Shown here: positions 27,501 through 37,096 of the stretch, one piece after another
Layout: each line of letters starts with the position of its first letter
How positions within the stretch are numbered: the stretch's first letter is position 1
DNA from: Prosthecobacter fusiformis
GTDB taxonomy: Bacteria > Verrucomicrobiota > Verrucomicrobiia > Verrucomicrobiales > Verrucomicrobiaceae
Length of the DNA: 64,000 nt
Assembly (NCBI RefSeq): GCF_004364345.1
Contig: NZ_SOCA01000003.1
Location: 434,001 to 498,000, forward strand
Reading direction: 5' to 3'
Made by a program: the position numbers and the translations under genes
Notes under the pieces: generated by a model
Databases searched by the model: none
Seen by the model: only the letters and a program-made list of their open reading frames with translations
Told to the model about the DNA's origin: nothing

Positions 27501-29832
27501 TTTTAGATCGGTTTTGTTAGATCGTCCGGTCGCAACACGGCCTCCGATGCCTTCAGACACTGGTTACGAATCCAGTGCGACTGGTTCAACTCACTCCCAA
27601 GTGCTCAATTTGAATTTAGTATCGAACTTCTTTACCTGGGAGCATGGCCAACCCCTTGAATTTCAAGGAGGGAACATTGAAATTAAAATCTATGACCACC
27701 ATGTGAATGCTGGCACTACAGACGATCCCGTCCAGATTATACAATTCAACATGCTAGATGGTCAGTTTCCTGCACCGGATTTGGTGGTGGTGGGCACGTC
27801 CGGGATGGACTTGGTCGACAAAAGTGGAAAACAGTATACTCATCCCGTGATCCAAGCACCTCATTGGTGGGCATTTCATAAGGATGGAGTTTTCCGCACC
27901 AAAGACGGTGAACTCCGTGGTAAAGAACTTCGAGGGCGTTTATTTAAATATACATCGCCTGACCCCAATGGTGGAAGTGTGGCGAAAGTGCCAGACATTG
28001 ATAAATTTGACATATATCATCAATGCATGCCAGGAGCGCATGCTTTAATTTATTCCGGTGACTTAGATAATTTTAAAGACGTTGTGATACAGCCCAAGGA
28101 AAAGCTTTACGAGGACAAAATGCTACGTATTGCCTACGGGCCAAATGAGACATTGGTGCCTGCACGTGCTACAGTTGATGACCAAAGTTGGAACCGCCCT
28201 TGGCATTTTGGTACTGATACAGTTCGTGCTTTGCAACCCCCTTATGGTGATGCTCGTCTAATTGCTGGCAAGTACAAGGTGGAACCTTCAGATTGGCGTC
28301 CTCATCGTTTTTGGAACGACCAAAATGAGTACATGGCTCATAACTTTTCTGGATACAATGCGGGTGGTGAACCTGGGTTTGACCGAGGAATATCTAATAT
28401 GGCTCTGGTATCTACAGCGAACAATCAATCGCGCGGCCTGCCTGTGAATGTTACGGCTAAGCCTGAACGCACTCCAGATGCTCCTCATGGTACCAGCAAT
28501 CCAAACTCAGGGCATCTTAAAATGCAGAGATATTACGATTTTGACGATTCGAATCCCGGGGGGCGGGTTGGACCCTTCATCAATAAAGTGGATGAGGGCA
28601 ATTACGCCGTATATACAGAGAAGTTATCAACATGGACGCAAGCGATGAAATGGCGGTTCACGTACTTTAAAGGTGCGGATACAAATGCAGCTTATGCCAA
28701 CTCGACAGGAAGCTATTTCAGTCCGAACCGTATGGTCTCTTCCCCCGTTGTGATGGGTTCACTTCCTTCTCGTCTTTGGGATGCCAATGGGGAGGGGGCA
28801 TGGACGAATCTTTTGTTCCGGCCTTATGTCCCTGTTGATGCTGGGGAGTCAGGAAGTCTCGTAACGCCCGCTACCTCTCACCCTGGACAGGCATCTCCGC
28901 CTGATCATTACCTGCTGGATCTCTTCTGGATGCCCGTGGTAGAACCCTATGCCATCAGCGAGCCTTTATCCACAGCGGGCAAGATTAATCTAAATTATCA
29001 AATCATGCCGTTTACTCACATTCGTCGCGCTACCGCAGTGCATGCGGCGATGAAAGGCGAACTGATGGCAGCATTGCCCAATGCAAGTTATGAGATGTCG
29101 AAAGATGTTTCGAACAGTTGGAGTAGGGATGGCCAGACTGAACCTAGATTCCGTAGTGAGACAAACGGCAACCATTACTGGCACCGGGAGATCGTAATCG
29201 ACCGCTTTTATCCTGAAACACAATTATGGTGGGAACAGGGCCTAGCGGAACGCGTGCAGGGGACTCTGCGCCAGTTCGAAGAGCGCTTTAACTTCGGGCG
29301 GGGTGAAATGCTGGGTGCCACCGGAAACACGACTGCTGATGCCAGCTTCAGAGGTGGGCTGTTCCGTACGACCTCCCAACTTTGTGAAATGCACCTCATC
29401 CCAGGCAAAGTAGATACAGGTGCAAATGTGACTGCTACAGAAATGAGCGGTACCAAATCAACCAGAGATAATGCGTTGAGTAAATTCTGGGGTAAACATG
29501 CAGCGACTGGAGACAACACGCGCGAAAGGCCCTACTCAAATCTTTACGCCAAGTTCACGACTCGGTCGAATACCTTCAAGGTCCATGTAAGGTCTCAGGC
29601 GATACGCAAAGCGTTGCGCTCTGTGGACCACGATAAGTTTGACCCGGATAAAGACTTGGTGAGCGGAGAATTCCGCGGGTCCTTCCTGCTGGAGCGCTAC
29701 ATTGATCAGGCGGATCTCTCGAATCCACAAAACAATGTGGATTATGCCGCTGCTTCAAACCCTTTCGCGCTAAAACCTCTGGAAAGCTACTATCGCTTCC
29801 GTGTTCTTGAATCGAAGCGCTTCGCCCCGTAA
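24577..29832 (+). CDS. Verru_Chthon cassette protein A (GspK-like large pseudopilin)
   Basis: 1,751 aa from ATG 24577 (a TTG at 24517 would add 20 residues). A short basic leader precedes the hydrophobic helix RHQGLALIIVLSMLALATIV. This resembles the N-terminus of type II secretion GspK, which lacks the usual F-T-L-x-E site. A huge soluble region follows, with N-I-N-T-A-S (VNINTASEP) near residue 310, also reminiscent of GspK. It is by far the largest of the A-D pilins. It follows the giant gene after a terminator, and B-giant-A-C-D lie in one direction. It may form the tip complex with C and D; this is inference from the pseudopilin analogy. Confidence 0.75.
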   Translation: MKHIRLFLADARRHQGLALIIVLSMLALATIVILAFLSVADTENKATNVYSASQSSRRFADTAVNMVISQIRAGSARETPGTPVIHATQPGAVRKYAASGDFLAGYKLFSDKDMVYRATGNSGQVNQAEFDFVRNSEPPADWNQGNNLARYVDLNDPVIKGVATGAENNKAQPQIYFPIIDPRAGQDIDPTGQETPVEGFSYETKTALTSATLSGVAVGQDTAPIVKPAADTLANNINTLRLAMPVQWLYVLKDGTVGYLNDGLNFMVLDNQEGGLPGGPSVSPDEDYGVPSEVNPIVGRVAFWTDDETCKVNINTASEPTYVGQPIYYHERDHQWGDYPPATREYQRYPGHPATVALSSILYPNPLQSANRSLDTYGRAGPVANKARALAVKERIYDLIPRIHTGGSIAGTRTFEADDFDSNDTEVGSMVAIEDAMNERLYSSVDELLFDQTNDNTSRILNNAQANAEVTLFNKTTLERASAFLTASSRASEINLFGIPRIAMWPLPDASSSPAVPGTGYDSLIRFCSRLGSASNLYAFQRKLSRTIPGVGNGAFGDISIQRNLDLLNMLDKMLGNLPEGSQQPFPTKSIIGETASTFEAKLTEDNTHQLIVSMFDYIRSINLYDSFLVPSSREDWPEASSSANIYDVREDTEQFKTYTPGVYRNSSTTVDSNTGISYKEDPRRDRFFPGHGQVTPSLHPSWKVTNGGSVKGFGRFISISEIGIQFICTADGQNDMYSWRIPEKDNSAPESNVEKPRQFKIPEIALEALDADPRVSGGRTALVVDGTEYDATSQTKIFDVEQNNVPGFAPTGRYLTNLEAIHWSKTGAGANTKLFKNRFYSNYPPLSNPDTYVDYGIASGSSKPLSIEDPNHGKYRENHPGFQRENWNYTLDFDTPLETNQKRIQAMLQLEFFTPSVGYTEINPEYTIVLSGSDVSNLRVGNNVLFSTTTDLVLKSGNSLYLQGSSPEIGGFVSFRSVLLDRPVATRPPMPSDTGYESSATGSTHSQVLNLNLVSNFFTWEHGQPLEFQGGNIEIKIYDHHVNAGTTDDPVQIIQFNMLDGQFPAPDLVVVGTSGMDLVDKSGKQYTHPVIQAPHWWAFHKDGVFRTKDGELRGKELRGRLFKYTSPDPNGGSVAKVPDIDKFDIYHQCMPGAHALIYSGDLDNFKDVVIQPKEKLYEDKMLRIAYGPNETLVPARATVDDQSWNRPWHFGTDTVRALQPPYGDARLIAGKYKVEPSDWRPHRFWNDQNEYMAHNFSGYNAGGEPGFDRGISNMALVSTANNQSRGLPVNVTAKPERTPDAPHGTSNPNSGHLKMQRYYDFDDSNPGGRVGPFINKVDEGNYAVYTEKLSTWTQAMKWRFTYFKGADTNAAYANSTGSYFSPNRMVSSPVVMGSLPSRLWDANGEGAWTNLLFRPYVPVDAGESGSLVTPATSHPGQASPPDHYLLDLFWMPVVEPYAISEPLSTAGKINLNYQIMPFTHIRRATAVHAAMKGELMAALPNASYEMSKDVSNSWSRDGQTEPRFRSETNGNHYWHREIVIDRFYPETQLWWEQGLAERVQGTLRQFEERFNFGRGEMLGATGNTTADASFRGGLFRTTSQLCEMHLIPGKVDTGANVTATEMSGTKSTRDNALSKFWGKHAATGDNTRERPYSNLYAKFTTRSNTFKVHVRSQAIRKALRSVDHDKFDPDKDLVSGEFRGSFLLERYIDQADLSNPQNNVDYAAASNPFALKPLESYYRFRVLESKRFAP

Positions 29833-29853
29833 CGCTAAATTTCTCAGACGACC

Positions 29854-30972
29854 ATGATGAGTCCTCAACATTCTTTTGCCCCTGGGCGCAAAGCTTTCAC
29901 GCTAGTGGAAGTGCTGGTTTCTATGACGGTCTTGCTCATCCTGCTGCTCATCAGCGCCCAGGTGATCGGGACTGTACAGAGCACATGGACCTCCTCCAAT
30001 GCACGGGTTAGCCAATTCCGAGAGGCGCGAACGGCTTTTGACATCATCACCCGTAATCTCAGCCAAGCCACGCTGAATACTTATGTGGATTATGATGACA
30101 GCTATTTGAAGGACGGTGTCTCTAATGCAAACATCAGCACAAGAGCTCCCACTAAATATCTACGTAAATCGGATCTGCGCTTTATTTGCGGACCTTCCGT
30201 CGCGGCTGAAGGTTCGCCGATGGATGGGCTGCTGGCCCAGGCGGGTGGGCGCGCTTATTCACCCGGGCATGCAGTGTTCTTTCAAGCTCCGTTGGGTGTG
30301 TCCCATGATCCGGCTTATGTCGGACTGGACCGGCTGCTTTGCGGCAGGGGCTATTTTGTCCAATACACCTCGGATGAATTCTTCCGTCCAGATGTGCTGC
30401 CAGTTGGGGTGCCAAATTATCGTTATCGTTTGATGGAGTTTTCGCCTCCGGCGGAGAAAAATCTCATCTATGATGAAAACGACAAGTTGAAATGGTTTCA
30501 ACAGGCTGGAGCGCCCATTCCAAATGAAGAGACACCTATTGAACGTGGCTTTACCCGGCCCATCGCGGACAATATTGTGGCGTTGATTATTTCTCCTCAG
30601 GTTGAGACTGCTGCTGCCCTTGCGGGCACGGCGGACGGTACGGCCGCTGCTACATATCAGTCTGTTTACAGCTATGACTCTGCCGGGGAACTGATCCCCT
30701 TGCCTGAAGATGATCGCCATCGCCTTCCGCCCTTGGTCAAAGTGGTGCTTGTGGCCATTGATGAGCGGACTGCGGACCGGCTCAGCCAGGAAGGCACCCC
30801 AGGTACACCCCCTTTTGGCAATGACATCGCTGACCTGATTGGTGGCGATGACAATGAAGTAGATGTAAACGAAACTGTGGAAGCGATCGCCGCTAAACTT
30901 CGGGAACGGCGCATCAATTACCGCATTTTTTCATCTACCGTGTCACTCCGTGGTGCCAAATGGAGTCGTTAG
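29854..30972 (+). CDS. Verru_Chthon cassette protein C (pilin-like)
   Basis: 372 aa with a classical prepilin site: a basic leader, K-A-F-T-L-V-E at residues 13-19 and a hydrophobic helix (VLVSMTVLLILLLISAQVIG). The rest is a soluble domain. The resemblance is to GspJ-type minor pseudopilins. It starts 21 bp after cassette A and ends 21 bp before cassette D, so A, C and D are very likely one operon. Confidence 0.8.
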   Translation: MMSPQHSFAPGRKAFTLVEVLVSMTVLLILLLISAQVIGTVQSTWTSSNARVSQFREARTAFDIITRNLSQATLNTYVDYDDSYLKDGVSNANISTRAPTKYLRKSDLRFICGPSVAAEGSPMDGLLAQAGGRAYSPGHAVFFQAPLGVSHDPAYVGLDRLLCGRGYFVQYTSDEFFRPDVLPVGVPNYRYRLMEFSPPAEKNLIYDENDKLKWFQQAGAPIPNEETPIERGFTRPIADNIVALIISPQVETAAALAGTADGTAAATYQSVYSYDSAGELIPLPEDDRHRLPPLVKVVLVAIDERTADRLSQEGTPGTPPFGNDIADLIGGDDNEVDVNETVEAIAAKLRERRINYRIFSSTVSLRGAKWSR

Positions 30973-30993
30973 TTCACCCTATAGTTTTGTGCC

Positions 30994-31698
30994 ATGAGAA
31001 CTTCGTTTTCTAACCGCCGCTCAGCCGCAGCCTTCACTTTGGTGGAGATGCTCACCGTGGTGGGTATTATCTCCCTTTTAATTGCCTTAGTGACGCCCAC
31101 TTTGCTGGATGTGGTGCGCTCCACCCGGCTCAGTTCTGCGGGGGATGCTCTGGTAAACCGGATTAGCCTTGCCCAGCAGAGTGCCGTCTCCATGAGTGCG
31201 GAAGTGGAAATGCGTTTTTATCGCTATGCAGACACCACGGCTGATCGTCCAGAAGACAGGTCCTTCTATGCATATCAAGTCGTGCAGACATTGCCCAACG
31301 GGCTAGAAAAACCCCTTTCAGACCCTTATTTTATGGAGTCTGGGGTGATCGTTTCTGCTCAGGAACAGCTTTCTCCTCTTCTCCAAACCACAGTGCCGCA
31401 GGCGGAAACTGTGAATGGGAATTACCTTTTTACACCCCCAGGAAGTGCCAGCGGTGGAGATGTGGAATATGCATCGCTGAGATTTTATCCAGATGGGGGC
31501 ATGCGTGTGCTCACCGAGGCGGCAGTCGATAATCAGGATGCAGAAGAAGTGGCCAATGCATTCACTATTCCTGCATTTGATCTTAGCTTCCTCATCATTG
31601 TGGAATCCAGTGAGTCCCAGAAGACCGAGCCGCCAAAGAATTATTACTGCATTCAGATTGACTCGTACACAGGCAGAACCCGTGTTTACCGGCCATGA
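30994..31698 (+). CDS. Verru_Chthon cassette protein D (pilin-like)
   Basis: 234 aa. The prepilin motif A-A-F-T-L-V-E lies at residues 12-18, followed by MLTVVGIISLLIALVTPTLL. The first helix continues into an amphipathic stretch, as in GspH-type pseudopilins. Last gene of the cassette, 58 bp before guaB on the same strand, with no obvious terminator between them. Confidence 0.8.
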   Translation: MRTSFSNRRSAAAFTLVEMLTVVGIISLLIALVTPTLLDVVRSTRLSSAGDALVNRISLAQQSAVSMSAEVEMRFYRYADTTADRPEDRSFYAYQVVQTLPNGLEKPLSDPYFMESGVIVSAQEQLSPLLQTTVPQAETVNGNYLFTPPGSASGGDVEYASLRFYPDGGMRVLTEAAVDNQDAEEVANAFTIPAFDLSFLIIVESSESQKTEPPKNYYCIQIDSYTGRTRVYRP

Positions 31699-31756
31699 TT
31701 TGTGTGCTGGCGTCACTTTCCGCGTGACACTTGTCTGAGTGCCGCTTAGATGGCAC

Positions 31757-33217
31757 ATGGGCGATATTCCTTCCCTTGCATTGAGTTTTGATGACGTATT
31801 GGTCCTGCCAGGACTGAGCCAGGTGCTGCCTGGTGAGGTAAATCTGGGCACGGTTTTCGGCAACAGCATCCAGCTGAACATTCCTGTGCTGTCTTCAGCC
31901 ATGGATACCGTCACGGAGGCAGAACTGGCCATTGCGCTGGCTCGCGAAGGTGGCCTTGGGGTGATCCACAGAAACATCCCGATTGATTATCAGGCGGAGC
32001 AGGTGGCCAAGGTGAAGCGGTCTGAAAACACCGTTATTCAGAATCCCCACTGTGTGCGCCTGGAGACTACCCTGGGTGAGCTCCAGCGCCTCATGCATGA
32101 AAAAGGTGTCAGCGGTTTCCCTGTCGTAGATCCAGATGGCAAGCTCGTCGGCATGGTGACCAGCCGTGATATGTGGTATACCGAAGACGAAAACACCCCC
32201 GTCTCTGCCATCATGACCCCCCGTGAGCGTCTGGCTGTGGGCACCCCGCAGACCAGTTTTGATGAGGCCCTTAAAATCCTCTACACTCATCGCATTGAAA
32301 AACTCCCCTTGGTGGATTCCAATGGCAAGCTGGCTGGCCTCATCACCAAGCAGGATGTGGTGAAGCGCCAGATGTTTACCAGTGCCGCCAAAGATGCCAA
32401 TGGCCAGCTCCGCGTGGGCGCTGCCGTAGGTGTGGGCGATGATTGTGCAGACCGTGGGGCAGCCCTCGTCGCCGCAGGCGCGGATGCTCTCTTCATTGAT
32501 GCCGCTACCGGGCATACCACCCGTGTCGCCGATGTCATTGCCAAACTGCGCGCCCGTCTTGGCGGCAGCATCCCCATCGTGGCGGGGAATGTCGTCACAC
32601 AGGATGGCGCTCTGCATTTGGTGGAGGCAGGAGCCTCGGCCATCAAGGTGGGCGTGGGTCCAGGTTCCATTTGCACCACCCGCATCATTTCCGGGGTCGG
32701 TATGGCCCAGTTTACGGCGGTTCAGGAGGTCGCGGAAGTCTGCCGCCCACGTGGCGTCACCGTCATTGCGGATGGCGGCATCCGTTATTCAGGAGACATT
32801 GTCAAAGCCCTCGCTGGCGGTGCCGATTGTGTCATGCTGGGTTCTCTTCTCGCTGGCACGGCAGAAAGCCCAGGCAATATGGTCAAATGGCAGGGACGCA
32901 CCTTTAAAGAATACCGTGGCATGGGCAGCCTGAAAGCCATGCGCAAAGGGGCAGGGGACCGTTATGGCCAGAATAGCTCGGGCAAACTGGTGCCTGAGGG
33001 CGTCGAAGCCCGTGTTCCCTTCAAAGGCCCCCTTGCCGATGTCGTCTTCCAGCTTATGGGCGGCCTCCGTTCCGGTATGGGATACGTCGGGGCAGACAAT
33101 CTCGACGAACTCCGCGCCAAGGCCCGATTCGTTCGCATCACCGCCGGCGGCCTCAAAGAAAGCCATCCCCACGATGTCGTCATTACTGAGGAACCCGTGA
33201 ACTACGAGCCGTCTTAA
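31757..33217 (+). CDS. guaB: IMP dehydrogenase
   Basis: Oxidises IMP to XMP with NAD+, the first committed step of GMP synthesis, in the cytoplasm. The 486 aa contain an (alpha/beta)8 barrel opening with [11 protein letters not shown], two CBS domains at ~90-205 ([16 protein letters not shown] and [16 protein letters not shown]), the catalytic loop near 300 ([10 protein letters not shown], nucleophile Cys), and the flap with MGSLKAM. Length is typical (~487 aa). ATG 31757 is preferred; a GTG at 31739 would add six residues. guaA follows 65 bp downstream, so the two GMP-branch enzymes are likely co-transcribed. Confidence 0.97.
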   Translation: MGDIPSLALSFDDVLVLPGLSQVLPGEVNLGTVFGNSIQLNIPVLSSAMDTVTEAELAIALAREGGLGVIHRNIPIDYQAEQVAKVKRSENTVIQNPHCVRLETTLGELQRLMHEKGVSGFPVVDPDGKLVGMVTSRDMWYTEDENTPVSAIMTPRERLAVGTPQTSFDEALKILYTHRIEKLPLVDSNGKLAGLITKQDVVKRQMFTSAAKDANGQLRVGAAVGVGDDCADRGAALVAAGADALFIDAATGHTTRVADVIAKLRARLGGSIPIVAGNVVTQDGALHLVEAGASAIKVGVGPGSICTTRIISGVGMAQFTAVQEVAEVCRPRGVTVIADGGIRYSGDIVKALAGGADCVMLGSLLAGTAESPGNMVKWQGRTFKEYRGMGSLKAMRKGAGDRYGQNSSGKLVPEGVEARVPFKGPLADVVFQLMGGLRSGMGYVGADNLDELRAKARFVRITAGGLKESHPHDVVITEEPVNYEPS

Positions 33218-33282
33218 GCCACTCCTTAATTGGGAAGTGACCGTCGCTTTCCCTCGCCTTCATTTCTTTCGTCTTACATTCC

Positions 33283-34803
33283 ATGACCGACCACGAAGTT
33301 GCCGTACTCGATTACGGTTCCCAGTACAGCCAGCTCATCGTCCGCCGCGTCCGCGAGCTGGGCTTTGTCTCCCATCTTTATCCGCCGGCTGAGCTGTCTA
33401 ACCTGAAGAACCCAGGGGCCATCATCCTTTCTGGCGGTCCTCGCAGCACTTCTGAGGTGGATGCCCCCGATGTGGATTTTGAAAAGCTTCTTGCCTTTGG
33501 TGTGCCGGTGCTCGGCGTCTGCTACGGCATGCAGCTTCTCAATATCAAACACGGAGGCACAGTGAAACCCGGTGTCACCCGTGAATACGGTCCGGCCAAG
33601 CTCGTCGTCACCAGCCATACCGATCTCTTCAAAGGCATCTCCCATGAGTCCCAGGTCTGGATGAGCCACAGCGATACCTGCGCAAACCTGGCCACCACCA
33701 CCCAGGTCATCGCCACCAATGAAGACGCCGTGCCCGTCGCCCTGAAATGGAGCGACCGCTGCTGGGGGATCCAGTTTCACCCTGAGGTCACTCATTCTCA
33801 TGAGGGCACCGCTATCCTCAAAAACTTTCTCACTGAAAGCGGAGCTACTCTGGCCAAATTCGACATCCTCGAATTCAAGGATCAGATGATCGCCCGGATC
33901 AAGGAAGAGGTCGGTAATCGTGAGGTCATCTGCGGTGTCTCCGGCGGTGTGGATAGCACCGTACTCGCCGTCCTGCTCGCTCGCGCCGGTGTGAAAGTGC
34001 GCTGCATCTTTATTGATACCGGGCTCATGCGCCTGAATGAATCCGCTGAGGTGAAAGTGCTGTTTGAGGAAGTCGGCGTGCCGATTGAGCAGATTGATGC
34101 CAGCGAAACCTTCCTCGGGGCCCTCAAAGGCATCACCGATCCCGAACAGAAACGCCGCATCATTGGCACCCTCTTTGTCGAAGAATTCTGGAAATTGGCC
34201 GACGACGTTGAGCTCCTCGCCCAAGGTACCCTCTATCCCGACGTCATCGAAAGCGCCACCAGCGGCTCCATCGCCAGCAAGATCAAGACTCACCACAACC
34301 GTGTGGACCGAATCATGGAGCTCAAAGCCCAGGGCAAAGTGCTTGAGCCCCTCGCGGAGCTCTTCAAGGACGAAGTCCGCGCCCTCGGTGCCAGCCTCGG
34401 CATTCCTCACCGCGCCCTCTGGCGTCACCCGTTCCCAGGCCCCGGTCTGGCCGTACGCATTCCAGGAGAGATCACCCCAGAGCGTATCCTCTCTACCCAG
34501 CAGGCAGATGCCATTTTCATCGCCGAGCTTCACCGCTCCGGCTGGTATCAGCACGTCTGGCAGGCCTACGCCGCCCTTCTGCCGGTGAAAACCGTCGGTG
34601 TTAAAGGCGATGAACGCAGCTACGAGCAGGCCATCTCCCTCCGCGCCGTCATCAGCGAGGACGCCATGACCGCCGACTGGGTTGAGCTGCCTTACGAGGT
34701 CCTGCGCAACACGTCTAACAAGATTTTAAACAGCGTCAAAGGCGTCAACCGCGTCCTTTACGACATCAGCACCAAGCCCCCCGCGAGCATCGAATGGGAA
34801 TGA
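33283..34803 (+). CDS. guaA: GMP synthase (glutamine-hydrolysing)
   Basis: Aminates XMP to GMP using ATP and glutamine-derived ammonia. 506 aa in the normal order: class I amidotransferase domain with the nucleophile in GVCYGMQLL (~Cys79) and HPEVTHS, then the ATP pyrophosphatase domain with the P-loop SGGVDSTV (~221), then the C-terminal dimerisation domain with HPFPGPGLAVR and an end of the expected I-E-W-E type. It follows guaB on the same strand. No frame disruption is seen. Confidence 0.97.
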   Translation: MTDHEVAVLDYGSQYSQLIVRRVRELGFVSHLYPPAELSNLKNPGAIILSGGPRSTSEVDAPDVDFEKLLAFGVPVLGVCYGMQLLNIKHGGTVKPGVTREYGPAKLVVTSHTDLFKGISHESQVWMSHSDTCANLATTTQVIATNEDAVPVALKWSDRCWGIQFHPEVTHSHEGTAILKNFLTESGATLAKFDILEFKDQMIARIKEEVGNREVICGVSGGVDSTVLAVLLARAGVKVRCIFIDTGLMRLNESAEVKVLFEEVGVPIEQIDASETFLGALKGITDPEQKRRIIGTLFVEEFWKLADDVELLAQGTLYPDVIESATSGSIASKIKTHHNRVDRIMELKAQGKVLEPLAELFKDEVRALGASLGIPHRALWRHPFPGPGLAVRIPGEITPERILSTQQADAIFIAELHRSGWYQHVWQAYAALLPVKTVGVKGDERSYEQAISLRAVISEDAMTADWVELPYEVLRNTSNKILNSVKGVNRVLYDISTKPPASIEWE

Positions 34804-34950
34804 TGCCCCCCGTTGGGGACATCTTCCGGACTCCCTGAAGGCACCTGAGGCCTTTGGGGACTTTCTCACTGGATCTTGAAACAGCTTTCGCTTCCGGATT
34901 CATCCGTGTAAAAGCTGCATGACCTCCTGACTGCGCAGCCTGTCATATCC

Positions 34951-37002
34951 ATGTCTGCTGTCTCCATAGAGCAAGAAGCTGCCATTGCCGAAATGCGGCA
35001 AGTGGTGGCGGGTCTTGTTTATCTGGGGGTCGGAGCCCGCACTCAGGAATATGACACCGCCCTGCATTTTGTCGCATTCCGCCACAACCTCAGTGCGGAT
35101 GAATTGCGCAGGCTGTTGCAGGGGTTTGCCACTCAGGCACTTGACGATCCGGCACTGAACCTCCGGGAAAAACTCAGTGCTTTGCGTGAGGCTGGACAGT
35201 TCATTGCCGCGCGTGATTTTGCTCTGGAGGCAGCCACACGCTTAGCCCTGGAGTTTCAGGATTCCTCTTCACGCCATGATGAGATGGAAATGCTGCTGGA
35301 GGCCGCAAAGGCCGCATACTCTCTGCACGACTTTGATCAGGCCCGTGCCCTGGCAGAAAAGGCCGCGTCTCTGGCCGATCAGGGAAAAAACTTCGCCCTA
35401 TGGGCCAGTGCTCGGCATGAGGCAGGCCTCGCCATGTCGAGCATGGAGGGCGAAGAAGAAGCGGCCCTCTCCATCTATGAGGAACTGGTGACCCGAAGTA
35501 TAGAGACACTGGGCGCAGAGCATCGTGATACTCTCGCCCGGCGCCATGCTCTGGCACTGGTTTTAAAAGACCAATACCAGATCGATGATGCAGTAAAGGA
35601 ACACCGGGCGGTCGCGGCCATTCAGGAACGTGTGCTGGGCATGGAGCATCCAGATACCTTGAAAAGCAGAGTGAGCCTGGGCATCGCTTTGAAAGAGCAA
35701 GGCCAATACTCACTGGCAGAGCAAGAGCATAGGGCCATACTTGCCATCCAGGAGAAGGTTCTCGGTCCGGCGCACCCTGACACCCTGGCCAGCCGGTACA
35801 ATCTAGCTGCTGCCTTGCAAGAACAAGGACGGCACATCACCGCACACGACGAGTATGAAACAATCCTAGCCTTGCGTCTGCAGGTGCTGGGAGAGGAGCA
35901 CCCGGATACGTTAAACAGCCGGCTCCAATGGGTGCACCGGCTCAGGGACCAGGGCAGATACCTGGAGGCAGAGGCACAGATCCGTGTCATGCTGGCCACT
36001 TACGAGCGTGTGCTGGGCGCGGATCACCAGGAGACCTTAAACTATCGCTCCTTGCTTGCTCTACTGCTCGACGACCAAGGAAAGGATGAGGAAGCCAACA
36101 AGGAGCATCGGACGATCCTGGCCGCTAGGGAGCAGGAACTTGGTGCGGAGCATCCCACCGTTTTAAACAGCCGTAGCCGTCTGGCCTTTGCCCTTGTTGC
36201 GACCTCTCAACAGGAGGCGGCCGAGGAGGGCGAGGCTGAATTGCGGACAGTGCTGGCTGTTCAGGAACGTGTCCTCGGCCGGGAGCATGCGGAGACTGTG
36301 TTTAGCCGTTACAATCTCGGACTTGCCCTGCTATCCCGGCAAAAATACGCCGAGGCGGAGGCCGAACTCCGGGCCACGGTGGTTATTAAACAGCGGGTAC
36401 AGGGTACCACGCATCCTGATACCCTGAACAGCAGGGCGCGCGTGGCCCTCGCCCTCGTGTGCCAGCAGAAGTTCGCAGAGGCTGAGGCCGAATATCGCGC
36501 CATATGGACCCTCCAGGAACGCTCGCAGGGTGCGGAGCATCCAGACACCCTGCATACCCGGTTGATGCTGGCTTTGATGCTCAAATGCCTGCTTCGGTAC
36601 CAGGAATCTGAGGCAGAGTATGAGGCACTGTTGGGCATTTGGGAACGCCTGCTGGAGCCCGACCATCCAGATATCCTGAAAGGCCGCTACCAGCTGGCTC
36701 ATCTTCTCGAAGATCAAGACAGGCATGCCGAGGCCGAGGCGGTCCACCGTGGGCTGCTCGCCAGCAGGGAGCGCACTCAGGGAACTGAGCATCCGGAGGT
36801 ACTTCAGAGCTGCTTCGATCTGGCTTTAGTCTTAGAAAAACAGGGTCGGCTGGATGAAGCATTACTTTTCATGCGGCGCTCAGCGAACGGGCGTTCAGAC
36901 TTCTTGGGAGCAGACCACCCGGACACCGTTTCAGCCGTCGGCGGCTGCCAGCATCTCCAGCGGAAGCTGGAATGGGAGCGAGAACAGGCCTCCGCGTTAT
37001 AA
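34951..37002 (+). CDS. Tetratricopeptide-repeat protein (kinesin-light-chain type)
   Basis: 683 aa. After an N-terminal helical region of ~190 residues there are about eleven 42-residue TPR units with the signature (R/V)-L-G-x-x-H-P-D-T-L-x-S-R-x-x-L-A-x-x-L-x-x-Q-x-x-x-x-E-A-E (examples LGMEHPDTLKSR and GTTHPDTLNSRARVALAL). This is the TPR_10/TPR_12 pattern of kinesin light chains and bacterial NB-ARC/TPR sensors. There is no signal peptide, membrane helix or NTPase domain, so it is a stand-alone cytoplasmic scaffold. The ATG is followed by SAVSIEQEAAIAEMRQ. Partner unknown; the repeats are similar enough that copy number may vary between strains. Confidence 0.8.
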   Translation: MSAVSIEQEAAIAEMRQVVAGLVYLGVGARTQEYDTALHFVAFRHNLSADELRRLLQGFATQALDDPALNLREKLSALREAGQFIAARDFALEAATRLALEFQDSSSRHDEMEMLLEAAKAAYSLHDFDQARALAEKAASLADQGKNFALWASARHEAGLAMSSMEGEEEAALSIYEELVTRSIETLGAEHRDTLARRHALALVLKDQYQIDDAVKEHRAVAAIQERVLGMEHPDTLKSRVSLGIALKEQGQYSLAEQEHRAILAIQEKVLGPAHPDTLASRYNLAAALQEQGRHITAHDEYETILALRLQVLGEEHPDTLNSRLQWVHRLRDQGRYLEAEAQIRVMLATYERVLGADHQETLNYRSLLALLLDDQGKDEEANKEHRTILAAREQELGAEHPTVLNSRSRLAFALVATSQQEAAEEGEAELRTVLAVQERVLGREHAETVFSRYNLGLALLSRQKYAEAEAELRATVVIKQRVQGTTHPDTLNSRARVALALVCQQKFAEAEAEYRAIWTLQERSQGAEHPDTLHTRLMLALMLKCLLRYQESEAEYEALLGIWERLLEPDHPDILKGRYQLAHLLEDQDRHAEAEAVHRGLLASRERTQGTEHPEVLQSCFDLALVLEKQGRLDEALLFMRRSANGRSDFLGADHPDTVSAVGGCQHLQRKLEWEREQASAL

Positions 37003-37096
37003 TCTTCGAATACGGGAGTGCGTAAGCTACACATTAGAGCTTATCCAGATCTTGCTCGGATTCCAAGCGGCTTGATTTGACGGAGTCCAGAACCTC

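Noticed and set aside
33274-34554. 426-residue minus-strand frame opposite guaA
   Set aside because: Exact antisense of conserved GMP synthase; an open antisense frame is expected from codon bias here.
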